Part shown: positions 16,648 through 26,740 of the stretch, one piece after another | Layout of the letters: each line of letters begins with the position of its first letter | Numbering within the stretch: position 1 is the first letter of the stretch | Assembly: GCF_051954575.1 (NCBI RefSeq) | Contig: NZ_JBQCHP010000041.1 | Span: forward strand, 24,878 to 88,877 | Direction of reading: 5' to 3' | Origin: Dyella_B sp035690825 | GTDB lineage: Bacteria; Pseudomonadota; Gammaproteobacteria; Xanthomonadales; Rhodanobacteraceae | Length of the DNA stretch: 64,000 bases | Translations under genes and position numbers: made by a program | The notes under the pieces: generated by a model | What the model was told of the DNA's origin: nothing | Seen by the model: the letters and a program-made list of their open reading frames with translations, nothing else | The model's database searches: none

Positions 16648-17073
16648 GAGTTATGAAGATTCGCGGCAGTCGTTCTGGCGCGAACGTGTGAATCTTTTTC
16701 TTCGCCCGCGCCTACAAATGGGTAATCAGAAAAATTTTTGGTAGCACGTTGTTTGCGAGATGCTCGCGGTAACGGTGTCCTTTCCAACAATGCTCAGGTG
16801 CTAAAACGTCGACCTCTGTCGGCCATCGTTGCATTCGAGCAGATTTTGTTTACTCGTCATCTTCAAGCGTGCTTCTTATGCATGGTCGGTGTCATGCATT
16901 GTCATGACGCCGTCGGGCGGTGGCGAATGGCAAGCTTTTTTTCAATCATGATGAACATCTGATAGTCGATCGCAATGCGAGATTGAGGTAGGGCGTTGTA
17001 TTTTCGTGTCGACGCGAGCGTAGTGATCAACCCATGCAAGCCGTTAATCCCGGACAGGAATAAGGAGCTGAAC
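16648..17073 (+). promoter_or_regulatory. Upstream region of the TcA toxin gene
   Basis: This 426-bp stretch is more AT-rich than the genome around it and contains no convincing gene. GTCATG-CATTGT-CATGAC (16891-16908) is a 6-bp-arm inverted repeat that could bind a regulator. TAAGGAG at 17061-17067 is the ribosome-binding site that fixes the toxin start at 17074. I cannot point to a definite -35/-10 pair. Confidence 0.4.
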
Positions 17074-20000
17074 ATGAACGATTCTGCCGCCATGGATTCT
17101 GTAATCTCCCGTATCAAAGCGTTGGCTGCGCGTATTGGCGTAAAGGACATCGCGCCGATTGCATTGGAGTCACGTGCGCAATTTCGCCGTCGCGTGAAAG
17201 GCACGCTGAGTACCACCGAGGCGACCGACCTGTATCGCGAAGCGCAGCGCCAGCTGAAAGACGCTCGATTGTTCGAGGCTAAGCTCATCAGTCGCAGCTC
17301 GCCTGCGCTCAAGACCATCAAGAGCTTGAGCGACAATGCTGAGCGCGTAAACCTGTTGGGATACGAGGATGAATTCGGCGGCCGCGCGTTGCGCTATACG
17401 CGTCCCGGCACGGTTTCTTCGATGTTCTCGCCGGCGGCTTATCTGACCGAATTGTACCGCGAGGCTCGTAACTTGCACGGGCAGGACAGCCCCTGCCATA
17501 TCGACAACCGCCGGCCCGATCTCAAAAGCCTGGTCCTGAGCCAGGACAATATGGACGTGGAAGTGCCTGCGCTGGAATTATGCGACGAGGTGCTGATCAG
17601 CAAGGTCGCCACCGTAATGAATCAGAATGCGGGCACCGTGCTGCGTCATCTTGCCGAGCGCCGGGCAAGTGGGCAGACGCCTTACCACGATCTATATACG
17701 CGGGTACGCGAGGGGGTGCGTCTGAAGGCGCCGACATTCCCCGATGTCGATACGGTGCCGCACGTGCTGGCCGATATCCAATTGCCCCGTGCGGCAACCG
17801 AGATGGATATATCGCCGGAGGACTGGAGGCTTCTGACGGAAGAGATTTCCCGCGACGATAACGGGGAAATGTTCCTTAGAAATTTCGGCGATGTATCCCC
17901 GCACCAGTTGATGAGCGTTTCGGTGCTGGCGCGCTGGTACCAATGCAGCGCAGAAGACATCAGGACATTGATTGCGGCGCAGCATAGCTACGTGGGTCTG
18001 CGGCTACCGATATTGGACTTGGTTTCGCTCGATGGCGATCGGATTCAATGCCACGGATTCCTGTCATCTTCCGCAAATCCTACGACCGATCTCGGTCCGG
18101 ATGATGAGGATATTGAAGATCTCGAATTTGCACACCTTTATCCAAAAGGCGATGGGTTGTTCAGGCTGGTGGTTCGGTTTAAGAATGTGCCAGGAGCAAC
18201 GGGAACTGGCCGTCAACTCTATGCAAGGGTGGGTAGCAGCGGTGCTGAGCAACTGGTCAATAGCGGTGACACTTATGTCTGGCCCGATATCACTGGTGAT
18301 GGCACCATCCGTGGTGTTCCGGTAGACGCTGAGGGGCAGGTTTTGCCATGCCTGTTGCTTCTTCGCCGTCCAACCAATGCAAACAAGCAACGATATAGCA
18401 CGGTTTCTTTTGCCAGGGCGACCGGTACCAATGAGGGCCTTCTCCGTCACTGGCTGCTGCGGTTCAATGTGTTCGTTCGTTTGTGGCGCGCCACTCAGTT
18501 CGCGCCACTAGCGTTGCGTCAAGCGCTGGGCCGCCTTACGAAGGAGGACTACCATGTCTCCGGCGAGGTGCTTGAGCAGTTGGCTCTGGCCAAACGTTAC
18601 ATGCGGCGTTACGGCATTGAGTTGGATGACGCCATGGTGTTGGGCGGCGCTGCCATATCCGCATTCACTGAGGAAGGTGAGGTCGGTCAATTCGATCGCA
18701 TTTTCAATTCGCCTCCTTTCAATGGTTTCCGTTTGCCAAGAAGCACGTTACATATATCTTTGGATCCATCCAGCGAGAATTATTCGAGGGCGTCATCAAC
18801 GAACCAGTCGATTTGTGCTGGATTAGGTGTGGATGCCTTTGAGTTGTATCTGATGGCGAGGGCAACTGCCTTAAATGTCAATATTAATCACTACTCCCAT
18901 TGGTATCGAGTTTCGCTGATTGCCAGAATTCACGGTCTGAGTGTTTTGGATCTGTCGTTGCTGTGGCAAGCCTATGGCTATGCCGGAAACTTTTCTGGCC
19001 TGGAATCCCAGCTGCGGCAACGCATTGAAACGACCTACCGTGCCGTGCAGGATTTGCGCAGCATGGACGTGACGCCCTATGAACTGTGGGCGATGACCAC
19101 TGCGCAGTCTGTGACCGTCACGACGCCCGAGTTGCGGAATTTTTTGCAAAGCCTACAAGCGATTGAGGTGGGCGTGGACAATGACTTGCCTGCGATGCTG
19201 GCACCTGAAGTGGCCGTCTTGTTGGAGTTGCCCTCCTTGGAGGCGGCGCAAGCCGTATTGCAATGGGTAGATCGGCTTGGGCCGGGCCGGCTCAACCTGC
19301 AAGCGTACTGGGACAAAGTAAAGGCCGGCAAACATGACGATGTGTCGGTTGTTGCGTTTACGTGTGCACTGCTGCAACGGGCATGGGTGGCACGAAAGCT
19401 TGCACTGCCGGCATCGGCTTTGTTGCTGTTCGTCAAGCAGCCGTTGCGGTTGGATCCGCAAGAGGATGAGAGGTTGCTCGGCACGTTGGCTCAGACTGTG
19501 ATGGCATTGCACCGCTGTGCCCGGTGGCTAAATGGTCTGGGCGAGGGCGCCACGGCAGCGCTCACCGAGTTCATCGAAGGCAATGGGCTGACGCCACAGG
19601 GCTTGGCCACCGCCATCAGGCGGCAAAGCAACGAGGTTGCAAGCGCGGCCAGCTACGCGAAACTTCGCAACCAGATTCAAGACGATCAACGCCTGGCAAG
19701 CTGGACGGAGATCGACGCGGTGCTGCAATGGTTGTCGCTCGGCGATCTGCTGAGCATGCCGCCCATCGGTATCTCGGAGTTGTTGGATCTCAGTTATGGG
19801 GCGGCTGCTGAGGTTGACCCATGGGGCCGTTGGCAGAAGGTGGCAGACTTTGTACGAGGAGGTTTGACGGAGGAGGAATTAACGGCGCTGGAAGCTATCC
19901 GGCTGCCGCGGCTAACAGCCGCGCTGTGCAGCGCATTGATGTCAGCCGTGGGCTCCAGGGCACTGCCTACAACGGCCACAACCAGCCGAGAGGCGCTGTA

Positions 20001-23000
20001 TGCCTATCTGTTGCTCGACAACCTTAACAGTGGACACATCCGGAGCACGCGCATTGCCGAAGCCATTGCCAGCTTGCAATTGCATATTCATCGCGCGCTG
20101 ACAGGCGTTGAGCAACCCGAGGACAGCGCGCCGCTATCCTGGCAATTCTTTATCGACTGGCAGCCATACAACAGCCGCTATGCCACCTGGGCCGGTCTGT
20201 CGAAGCTCATTTACTACCCTGAAAACTATATTGACCCCACAGTCCGGCACGGCCAGACGATGCTGATGACCGAGATGCTGCAGCAGCTTGGCCAGGCGCA
20301 ATTGAACGTGGATACGGTCGGCGACGCCTTCCAGGCGTATCTGACCGGCTTCGAGGAAGTGGCCAACTTGCGCGTAATCAGCGGTTACCACGATGATCTG
20401 GACGCCACCAAGGGTAAGACCTATTTCGTGGGGCGCAGCGATGCGGGCGAGTATTACTGGCGCAGCGCCGATGAAAACAAGCGCGCTGAGACCGGGGTGT
20501 TGCCCGCCAACGCCTGGGCCGACTGGCAGAAGATCGGCTGCGCGCCGGCGCCGCATGGCGAGCTGATCCGCCCGGTAGTGTTCAAATCGCGGCTGTACGT
20601 TTGCTGGTTGGAGCGGCGGGATGTGACGCCGCCGGATGACACAGGCCATCTGCCTGAGAAGCGTGAGTATCAACATGAACTCAAGATATCGCATCGGCGC
20701 TACGACGGCAGCTGGAGCATACCTTTAAGCCTTGATGTGCCGGAAAAAGTTGGCGAGATCATTGTTAATGCCGATTCGGCGCTCTATTGCAGCAACTACC
20801 ATGCGGAAGATGCACTGATCGTCGTGGTCTACAAGAAGCCCGGCGCAGCAGGCGACGTGCCCGGAGTAGATGGGCTCCATGGGTTCCGTATCCGAAGCGA
20901 TATGACGGTCGATACGGAACACAAGAGCGAATATTTCCATGGCATTCTGCAAGTCGTGCCTCATGAGCTCGATACGGCGGAGCTGAAACGCGTCAATAAT
21001 ATTTTGCAGCTAGTAGGTTTTAGTGTGCCTACTGTCGTGCCGTTCTCTCTGGAATCATCTGGAGGTGGGCAATTGAATGGCCGTATCGACAATATATCGA
21101 TAACCACGCCAGAGCCCAGTACCGGAAAGCTATCGATCGGTATGGATGTTTCGTTCGACGCGGTCCTGCCTGGGCCATGGCAGATTCTCGTGGGTTATCT
21201 TTCCGCCGATCAATCGAGCGCGATCAGGCGATTCAGCAGCGCTCCAGATGGGGTGTGGAATGCGTTGGTCGCAAACGATGGCACCATCCTGCTTCATGGC
21301 GTAGCGGCAGGCCCGCCTACAAGAATCGACATCGACCATCCTGGCGGTACGTCGCAGGCAGATTACGTCGAATATTTTCCGGAACATGGCGGTGTCTATA
21401 AATATCGTTCAAACGTAGCAGTAGGAGCGATACGCTTCATGGATGTAATTCCATCGGGTTGGTTACCCATATCTAAGCGTCTTCTTGAGAGAAACGACCA
21501 TCTTGCGGAAGATGGCGTATCCATCGAATTCGAAATTGATAATGATCTCGTCGTCAAGCGCTACGTTGATCATCAGAGCCCGGACAGCCGTTTTGAACCA
21601 TGGTGGGCGTATGTCAGGTTTGCCCGATTTGTAATTGATGTAGACGAGAGGCCTGCGCGCAAAAATATTCCCTTTCAGGTCATTGCGGGGGGCATGTCCG
21701 TGTCCAGGCATATACCCGTGACTGCCCAGATCAACTCCAGCACCAATGTCATCACCTTGGGTACGGCAGATAATGGGGCGCAGTACATGGAGCTGCTGGC
21801 GGAGCGGCTGGCGTATCGCACGCGCCTGAACACCTTGTTCGCACGTAAATTGGTATCGAAGGCGGAAGGTGGCGTCGACGCCATTCTCAATCTACAGACT
21901 CAGCAGATACCCGAGCCGCCCTTGGGGTTGGGGATTTATCTTACGCTGCAACTACCGCGCTATCAGCCGTCGATTCACGGCGATGAACCGTGGGTGAAAA
22001 TCTACTATTCCTACTTTCTCAAGGAAAAAGATCAGTATCTCTGCTGGGAGGGCCGTGTCGATCCGTATCGCACAACGGAGGTGACATTGTTCGTGCCTTA
22101 TCCGGAAGGGGGCTGGGCGCCGCATGGAAGCACAGGCAAGCCCGGCCCGCACAATGACGCCAATATCGACATTCAGTACAAGGCGACTGACAGCCTCGCC
22201 ATATACCACCGTTCTGTCTGGCTCAGTTACGTACCGGCGTCCAATACCGCGACCATCATGCGACCATCGGCGGAGCTGCCTCTTAATCCGGGCATCGCCG
22301 ACCGTGTTTTCATCTCCACCCAGCAAACCGAGCCAATGGATTTTGCGGGTGCCAACGCGCTGTACTTCTGGGAGCTCTTCTATTACGCCCCCATGATGAT
22401 CGCCCAGCGCATGCTGGACGAGCAGCGCTTCGACGAGGCCCAGCGCTGGCTCAATTACGTATGGAGCCCGTGCGGCCGCCCGCTGCGCGACGATGATGGG
22501 CAGATCGACGACTGGACCAAGCGGCAGTGGAACGTTCGCCCCTTGCTGGAAGATGTGTCCTGGAATAGCGATCCGCTCGATTCCAGCGACCCGGACGCCG
22601 TGGCGCAGCACGACCCCATGCACTACAAGGTCGCCACCTTCATGCGCGCGCTCGATATCCTGATCGCACGTGGCGATGCGGCGTATCGCAAGCTGGAGCG
22701 CGATACGCTCAACGAAGCCAAGATGTGGTACAGCCAGGCGTTGAATCTGCTCGGCGAGCGGCCCTTCGTCGATGCGGATACGGCCTGGGATGCTCCCACT
22801 TTGGGCCAAGCCGCCAGCGATAGCGCGCTGAGCGAATATTGGGCGATGCTGAGCCGGGTTATGCGCGGGTTCGGCGCGGATGAGTCAGGCGATGGTGCGA
22901 ATGAGCCGTCGGAGCGCTCGGCAAACAGTCTCTTGAAGGTCTTCGTGCCCGAGATCAATGACATGTTGTTCGGCTATTGGGACACGCTTGCCCTGCGCAT

Positions 23001-24618
23001 GTATAACTTGCGCCACCATCTTTCCATTGACGGACAACCGCTGAGTCTACCGATATACGCCACGCCGGCCGATCCCAAGGCGCTGCTGACGGCGGCGGTT
23101 GTCGCCGCGGGCGGCGGCAACGATCTGCCCAAGGTCGAGGACAACCACGAATGGCGTTTTACCACCATGCTGGACAGCGCCAAGAGCATGGTGTCGCAGC
23201 TGATCGGCCTGGGTACGACGATCCGCCTGTTGATTGATCGCCAGGATGCCGAAGCGCTTGCCATGCTGCTGGGAACGCAGGCGGGCGAACTGATGCTGGA
23301 CAGTTTGAAGCTGCAGGATCAAACGCTCATGGAGTTGGAGGCCGACGAGCAAGCGTTGAAGGAGTCACGCACTGCTGCGACGAACCGCCGCGACCATTAT
23401 CAGCGGCTTGTCAAAGAGGGGGTGAGTTTATATGAGGGCCTCGCGGAAGGCGCACTAAGCTTCGCGAAGCTGGCCAAGGTAAGAAGCATGCCATTGGTGT
23501 TCGCGATAGCTGCGGCCAAAACATTACCTAATAAGCTTGGTTTCACTACAGGTCCTGAAACCTGGGCGGGTACGCCCGTCGCGCTTAAAGATATTTCCGA
23601 AGTCGTCAGTGCAATCGCTGAAGTGACGGGCGATAGGCTCAAAATGGAGGCGGGGTATGAGCGCCGCCGTCAAGATTGGGATCTCGCGCGCAAGAATGCA
23701 GAAGGAGAAGTACGTATTTTAAACGCCCAGCTGAGAGTCCTGAAAATACGCCAGGAATCGGCGCGCCTGCAAAAAGCGCATCTGGAAACGCAACAGGCAC
23801 AAACGCAGGCGCAGTTCGCCTTCCTGCAGACCAAGTTTACCGGCCAAGGCCTGTATAGCTGGCTGCGCGCCCGGCTGGCGACGGTGTTCTATCAGTATTA
23901 CGACCTGACCGTAGCGCGTTGCCTGATGGCGCAAAAAGCTTTTCAGCGGGAACTTGACGACGAAACGGCGGATTTCATCAAGCCGGGTGCTTGGCAGGGT
24001 AACTGGGCCGGCTTGTCGAGCGGCGAGACGCTGCTTCTGAATCTGGCGCGCATGGAAGACGCCTACCTGAAGGGTAGTGCCCGAGGGTTGGAGGTGCGCC
24101 GCACGGTGTCACTCAGCATGGTGTATGAAGCGCTCGAAGCGCCGTTCATGCTCGGCGATGCCGTGGCGGCCTTGATCAACGGCAGCACCCAGGCCTATGG
24201 CCAGGAGAAGACCGCCGTATCGATAGAGGATGGATGCCTGGCAATCAAGCTTTCACTGAAGGATCTGCGTTTGCAGGACGACTATCCGCACTACGCCGGC
24301 AAAAAACGCCGAATTAAGCACATCGGCGTGTCATTGCCTGGGATGCTGGGGACTTCTCAGGACATTCAGGCCGAGCTTGGCTATAGCGACCATGCCAGTC
24401 TGTCAAAGGGCATCCATGCCATGGCCGTATCGCATGGCGTGCAGGATGACGGTTTGTTCCGCCTGGACTTCCATGACGGCCGCCTTCTGCCGTTCGAAGG
24501 CGTCAATGCGGACAGCGGCGTGCTGGCGTTGAGGTTTCCCAATCCAACCGGCAAGCAGAAGGGAATGCTCGAAAACTTGAGCGATGTCATCCTGCATATC
24601 CAATATGTGATTCGGTAG
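17074..24618 (+). CDS. Insecticidal toxin complex A subunit (TcA, TcdA-like), full length and orphan
   Basis: 2514 residues, nearly the length of Photorhabdus TcdA1 (2516). TcA subunits form pentameric bell-shaped prepores that bind host cells and inject a TcB-TcC cocoon's effector through a channel. Recognisable landmarks run in the right order: FSPAAYLTELYREARNLH (118-135) and RRPDLKSL with SQDNMD (146-161) in the VRP1-like N-terminus; FIDWQPYNSRYATWAG with YYPENYIDP near 1022; the shell motif NSDPLDSSDPDAVAQHDPMH near 1828; ATPADPKALL then a Gly-rich linker near 2000; a long coiled-coil channel hairpin with a hydrophobic tip (about 2080-2290, MPLVFAIAAAKTL); and the TcB-binding end (GAWQGNWAGLSSGETLLLN to LSDVILHIQYVIR). 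Regions at about residues 310-450 and 1300-1550 look divergent and beta-rich, as expected for receptor-binding inserts. No frameshift or stop interrupts it. No TcB or TcC gene lies in the window. There is no signal peptide, also normal for TcA. Confidence 0.96.
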   Translation: MNDSAAMDSVISRIKALAARIGVKDIAPIALESRAQFRRRVKGTLSTTEATDLYREAQRQLKDARLFEAKLISRSSPALKTIKSLSDNAERVNLLGYEDEFGGRALRYTRPGTVSSMFSPAAYLTELYREARNLHGQDSPCHIDNRRPDLKSLVLSQDNMDVEVPALELCDEVLISKVATVMNQNAGTVLRHLAERRASGQTPYHDLYTRVREGVRLKAPTFPDVDTVPHVLADIQLPRAATEMDISPEDWRLLTEEISRDDNGEMFLRNFGDVSPHQLMSVSVLARWYQCSAEDIRTLIAAQHSYVGLRLPILDLVSLDGDRIQCHGFLSSSANPTTDLGPDDEDIEDLEFAHLYPKGDGLFRLVVRFKNVPGATGTGRQLYARVGSSGAEQLVNSGDTYVWPDITGDGTIRGVPVDAEGQVLPCLLLLRRPTNANKQRYSTVSFARATGTNEGLLRHWLLRFNVFVRLWRATQFAPLALRQALGRLTKEDYHVSGEVLEQLALAKRYMRRYGIELDDAMVLGGAAISAFTEEGEVGQFDRIFNSPPFNGFRLPRSTLHISLDPSSENYSRASSTNQSICAGLGVDAFELYLMARATALNVNINHYSHWYRVSLIARIHGLSVLDLSLLWQAYGYAGNFSGLESQLRQRIETTYRAVQDLRSMDVTPYELWAMTTAQSVTVTTPELRNFLQSLQAIEVGVDNDLPAMLAPEVAVLLELPSLEAAQAVLQWVDRLGPGRLNLQAYWDKVKAGKHDDVSVVAFTCALLQRAWVARKLALPASALLLFVKQPLRLDPQEDERLLGTLAQTVMALHRCARWLNGLGEGATAALTEFIEGNGLTPQGLATAIRRQSNEVASAASYAKLRNQIQDDQRLASWTEIDAVLQWLSLGDLLSMPPIGISELLDLSYGAAAEVDPWGRWQKVADFVRGGLTEEELTALEAIRLPRLTAALCSALMSAVGSRALPTTATTSREALYAYLLLDNLNSGHIRSTRIAEAIASLQLHIHRALTGVEQPEDSAPLSWQFFIDWQPYNSRYATWAGLSKLIYYPENYIDPTVRHGQTMLMTEMLQQLGQAQLNVDTVGDAFQAYLTGFEEVANLRVISGYHDDLDATKGKTYFVGRSDAGEYYWRSADENKRAETGVLPANAWADWQKIGCAPAPHGELIRPVVFKSRLYVCWLERRDVTPPDDTGHLPEKREYQHELKISHRRYDGSWSIPLSLDVPEKVGEIIVNADSALYCSNYHAEDALIVVVYKKPGAAGDVPGVDGLHGFRIRSDMTVDTEHKSEYFHGILQVVPHELDTAELKRVNNILQLVGFSVPTVVPFSLESSGGGQLNGRIDNISITTPEPSTGKLSIGMDVSFDAVLPGPWQILVGYLSADQSSAIRRFSSAPDGVWNALVANDGTILLHGVAAGPPTRIDIDHPGGTSQADYVEYFPEHGGVYKYRSNVAVGAIRFMDVIPSGWLPISKRLLERNDHLAEDGVSIEFEIDNDLVVKRYVDHQSPDSRFEPWWAYVRFARFVIDVDERPARKNIPFQVIAGGMSVSRHIPVTAQINSSTNVITLGTADNGAQYMELLAERLAYRTRLNTLFARKLVSKAEGGVDAILNLQTQQIPEPPLGLGIYLTLQLPRYQPSIHGDEPWVKIYYSYFLKEKDQYLCWEGRVDPYRTTEVTLFVPYPEGGWAPHGSTGKPGPHNDANIDIQYKATDSLAIYHRSVWLSYVPASNTATIMRPSAELPLNPGIADRVFISTQQTEPMDFAGANALYFWELFYYAPMMIAQRMLDEQRFDEAQRWLNYVWSPCGRPLRDDDGQIDDWTKRQWNVRPLLEDVSWNSDPLDSSDPDAVAQHDPMHYKVATFMRALDILIARGDAAYRKLERDTLNEAKMWYSQALNLLGERPFVDADTAWDAPTLGQAASDSALSEYWAMLSRVMRGFGADESGDGANEPSERSANSLLKVFVPEINDMLFGYWDTLALRMYNLRHHLSIDGQPLSLPIYATPADPKALLTAAVVAAGGGNDLPKVEDNHEWRFTTMLDSAKSMVSQLIGLGTTIRLLIDRQDAEALAMLLGTQAGELMLDSLKLQDQTLMELEADEQALKESRTAATNRRDHYQRLVKEGVSLYEGLAEGALSFAKLAKVRSMPLVFAIAAAKTLPNKLGFTTGPETWAGTPVALKDISEVVSAIAEVTGDRLKMEAGYERRRQDWDLARKNAEGEVRILNAQLRVLKIRQESARLQKAHLETQQAQTQAQFAFLQTKFTGQGLYSWLRARLATVFYQYYDLTVARCLMAQKAFQRELDDETADFIKPGAWQGNWAGLSSGETLLLNLARMEDAYLKGSARGLEVRRTVSLSMVYEALEAPFMLGDAVAALINGSTQAYGQEKTAVSIEDGCLAIKLSLKDLRLQDDYPHYAGKKRRIKHIGVSLPGMLGTSQDIQAELGYSDHASLSKGIHAMAVSHGVQDDGLFRLDFHDGRLLPFEGVNADSGVLALRFPNPTGKQKGMLENLSDVILHIQYVIR

Positions 24619-24674
24619 CGGATAAACCGGATGGATTCTGCTCGGCGAATGACCTTCACTTCAAACCTCGCCAC

Positions 24675-25979
24675 TCATGAGTTGCCCGGCCGCCAGCGCG
24701 GCCGGGCGCCAGCCTCACGGAATAGTGATTCGGCGCGTGCGCTCAACCAGCGGTCGGCAACGGCGATCAGTTCATTTTTTTCATAAAGCAAGGGACACGC
24801 GTCGCGTTGCCATGGCGGGATCGCGCCGGCTTGAAACAGTGAACGAAGATCGCGTGTATATCGATCACCGGCTGGCTTGATCCGTTCGCCGCCGCTGCGC
24901 CAGCGTACGGTCAAGGCAATCGGAAGCGTTGCTTCGGGTTCCAGACTCAAGCGACCACCATCAGGCAAGCGTAGCGGTTGGCCCTGCCATTGCAGTGCCG
25001 CGCACGCATCGGTTGCGTGGCTCGGCGCCATCGCCCATAGGCGATGCTTCCAGACATGCACTTCGGCACCCGCCCATTGGATGCACGGCAGCTGGCCGTC
25101 CTGTGCGGTGCATTGGCGTTCGATCTGCTGGCGCTGTGCCGTGGTCGGCGCCGGCAATCCCTGCGCGTGCAGCCAATGCGCCAGCAGCGGATCGCGCAGT
25201 GCGGCGGGCAGCGCGAGCCAGCCGCGTACATCGAGGCTGTTGGTGGTGTCGTCGCGCAAGGTTTCCAGCGCAGCGAGCCAATCGTTCTGCAGCGTATCGG
25301 CGGCGGCGCGGCACAGCTTGGCGCTGTGCGTGATGGAGATCGCCGCGTGCGGCCAATGCGCCTTCAATAACGGAATCACTTCGTGCCGCAGGTGATTGCG
25401 CGCGAGTTGTCGATCGTCGTTGGACGGATCATGGACGCTAGGCAGGTCGTGCGCCTGAACATAATCGAGCAGCAGCTGCCGCGGCACGTCGAGCAACGGT
25501 CGCCATACTAGACCTTGTCCCAAGGGGCGCTCCGCCCGCATTCCTCCAAGACCTTCCGGCCCGGCGCCGCGCAACAGTTTCAGCAATACGGTTTCCGTCT
25601 GATCGTCCAGGTGATGCCCGAACACCAGGCGTTCGTCCGCATGCAGGTGTTCGGCAAAGATCGCGTAGCGCGCCTGGCGCGCCGCCGCTTCCAGACCGAT
25701 GCCGCCGGATAGATCCACCTTGGTGACGTAGACGTCGCACGGCACGCTCAACGCTGCGCAGAACGCACGGCAATGCGCCGCCCAGCGCGCGCTTTCGGCC
25801 TGCAGGCCGTGATCCACATGCAAGGCTCGCAAGCCGCGCGCACGTGCTGCGGGTGAATGTGCCAGGGCATGCAGCAATGCAGTGGAATCCGGGCCGCCGC
25901 TATACGCCACGCACAAGGCGCCTTCGGGCCGCCCCTGCAGGGCGGCGTCGAGCAGTGTCGGCAAAGTGTTTTGGGCCAT
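24675..25979 (-). CDS. tilS: tRNA(Ile)-lysidine synthase
   Basis: 434 residues. The PP-loop ATPase motif SGGPDS is at residues 27-32, followed by the substrate-specific TilS region (HHLDDQTETVLLKLLRGAG, LLDVPRQLLLDYV) and a C-terminal domain. The enzyme attaches lysine to C34 of the minor isoleucine tRNA so that it reads AUA; it is essential in most bacteria. ATG 25979 is chosen since it gives the family start and lies 8 bp after the stop of the NYN gene, suggesting cotranscription. In E. coli tilS lies just downstream of accA and yaeR; here an mscS and an adenosine deaminase gene intervene. Confidence 0.94.
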   Translation of the reverse strand: MAQNTLPTLLDAALQGRPEGALCVAYSGGPDSTALLHALAHSPAARARGLRALHVDHGLQAESARWAAHCRAFCAALSVPCDVYVTKVDLSGGIGLEAAARQARYAIFAEHLHADERLVFGHHLDDQTETVLLKLLRGAGPEGLGGMRAERPLGQGLVWRPLLDVPRQLLLDYVQAHDLPSVHDPSNDDRQLARNHLRHEVIPLLKAHWPHAAISITHSAKLCRAAADTLQNDWLAALETLRDDTTNSLDVRGWLALPAALRDPLLAHWLHAQGLPAPTTAQRQQIERQCTAQDGQLPCIQWAGAEVHVWKHRLWAMAPSHATDACAALQWQGQPLRLPDGGRLSLEPEATLPIALTVRWRSGGERIKPAGDRYTRDLRSLFQAGAIPPWQRDACPLLYEKNELIAVADRWLSARAESLFREAGARPRWRPGNS

Positions 25980-25987
25980 GAGCGCTT

Positions 25988-26740
25988 TCACTCGCGCGCT
26001 GCCGGCTTCCGCTTGTTGCGCACATAGATCGCCTTGGGCCTTCCTTCGCCCGGACTGCGCCGATCCAGTTCGAACAGATCGATCGCCGCGATCAGGTCGC
26101 TCAGCTTGCCGTAGCCGTAGCTGCGCGAATCGAAATTCGGGCGCTGCTTGGTGATGATCGAACCCACGCCGCCCAGCCCCGCCCAGCCTTCGTCGTCGGA
26201 GGCGGCGTCGATGGCGTTGCGCAGCAGGTTGATCAGGCCTGCGTCCTTCTTCAGTTGCGCCGGCGAGCGTGGTTGCAACGGCTGTTCTTCGTCCGCCTTG
26301 GAAGCGAGGATTTCGGTGTAGATGAACTTGTCGCACGCGGCCACGAACGGCTCGGGCGTCTTGCGTGCACCGAAGCCGTAGACGATCAGGCCCGATTCGC
26401 GAATGCGCGCGGCCAGTCGCGTGAAGTCGCTATCGCTGGATACGATGCAAAAGCCATCGAAGCGCCCGGAATAGAGCAGATCCATCGCATCGATGATCAT
26501 CGCCGAGTCGGTGGCGTTCTTGCCGCTGGTGTAGCTGAATTGCTGGATCGGCTGGATCGACTGCGTAAGCAGTTGTTCCTTCCAGCTCTTGAGCTGGGTG
26601 CCGGTCCAGTCACCGTAGGCGCGTTTGACATGGGCCGTGCCGTACTTGGCCACTTCGGCCAGCAGGCCGTCGGTGATGGCCGGTTGGGTGTTGTCCGCGT
26701 CGATCAGCACGGCGAGTTTGGTGGCTTGGTCGTTGGCCAT
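25988..26740 (-). CDS. NYN-domain ribonuclease with C-terminal OST-HTH/LOTUS domain
   Basis: 250 residues. The N-terminal NYN (PIN-like) domain shows the acidic active-site residues in AVLIDADNTQP, KNATDSAMIIDAMDLL and CIVSSDSDFTRLA, which bind metal for RNA cleavage. After about residue 160 the segment LINLLRNAIDAASDDEGWAG to FELDRR fits an OST-HTH (LOTUS) domain, which binds RNA, including structured or G-rich RNA. The same fold pairing occurs in eukaryotic MARF1-type proteins. Targets are unknown. It is immediately upstream of tilS (8 bp apart), which may hint at a tRNA- or RNA-related task, but that is inference. Confidence 0.88.
   Translation of the reverse strand: MANDQATKLAVLIDADNTQPAITDGLLAEVAKYGTAHVKRAYGDWTGTQLKSWKEQLLTQSIQPIQQFSYTSGKNATDSAMIIDAMDLLYSGRFDGFCIVSSDSDFTRLAARIRESGLIVYGFGARKTPEPFVAACDKFIYTEILASKADEEQPLQPRSPAQLKKDAGLINLLRNAIDAASDDEGWAGLGGVGSIITKQRPNFDSRSYGYGKLSDLIAAIDLFELDRRSPGEGRPKAIYVRNKRKPAARE

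Noticed and set aside
16171..16656. Short open frames over the nested palindrome
   Set aside because: They come from the GC-rich inverted repeats and have no start signal or family resemblance.
24619..24674. Possible remnant of TcB or TcC after the toxin gene
   Set aside because: Only 56 bp lie before tilS and no related coding sequence is present.
24684..24707. Strong GC hairpin near the end of tilS
   Set aside because: It falls within the last codons of tilS and has no T-run in either direction, so a terminator call is not justified.
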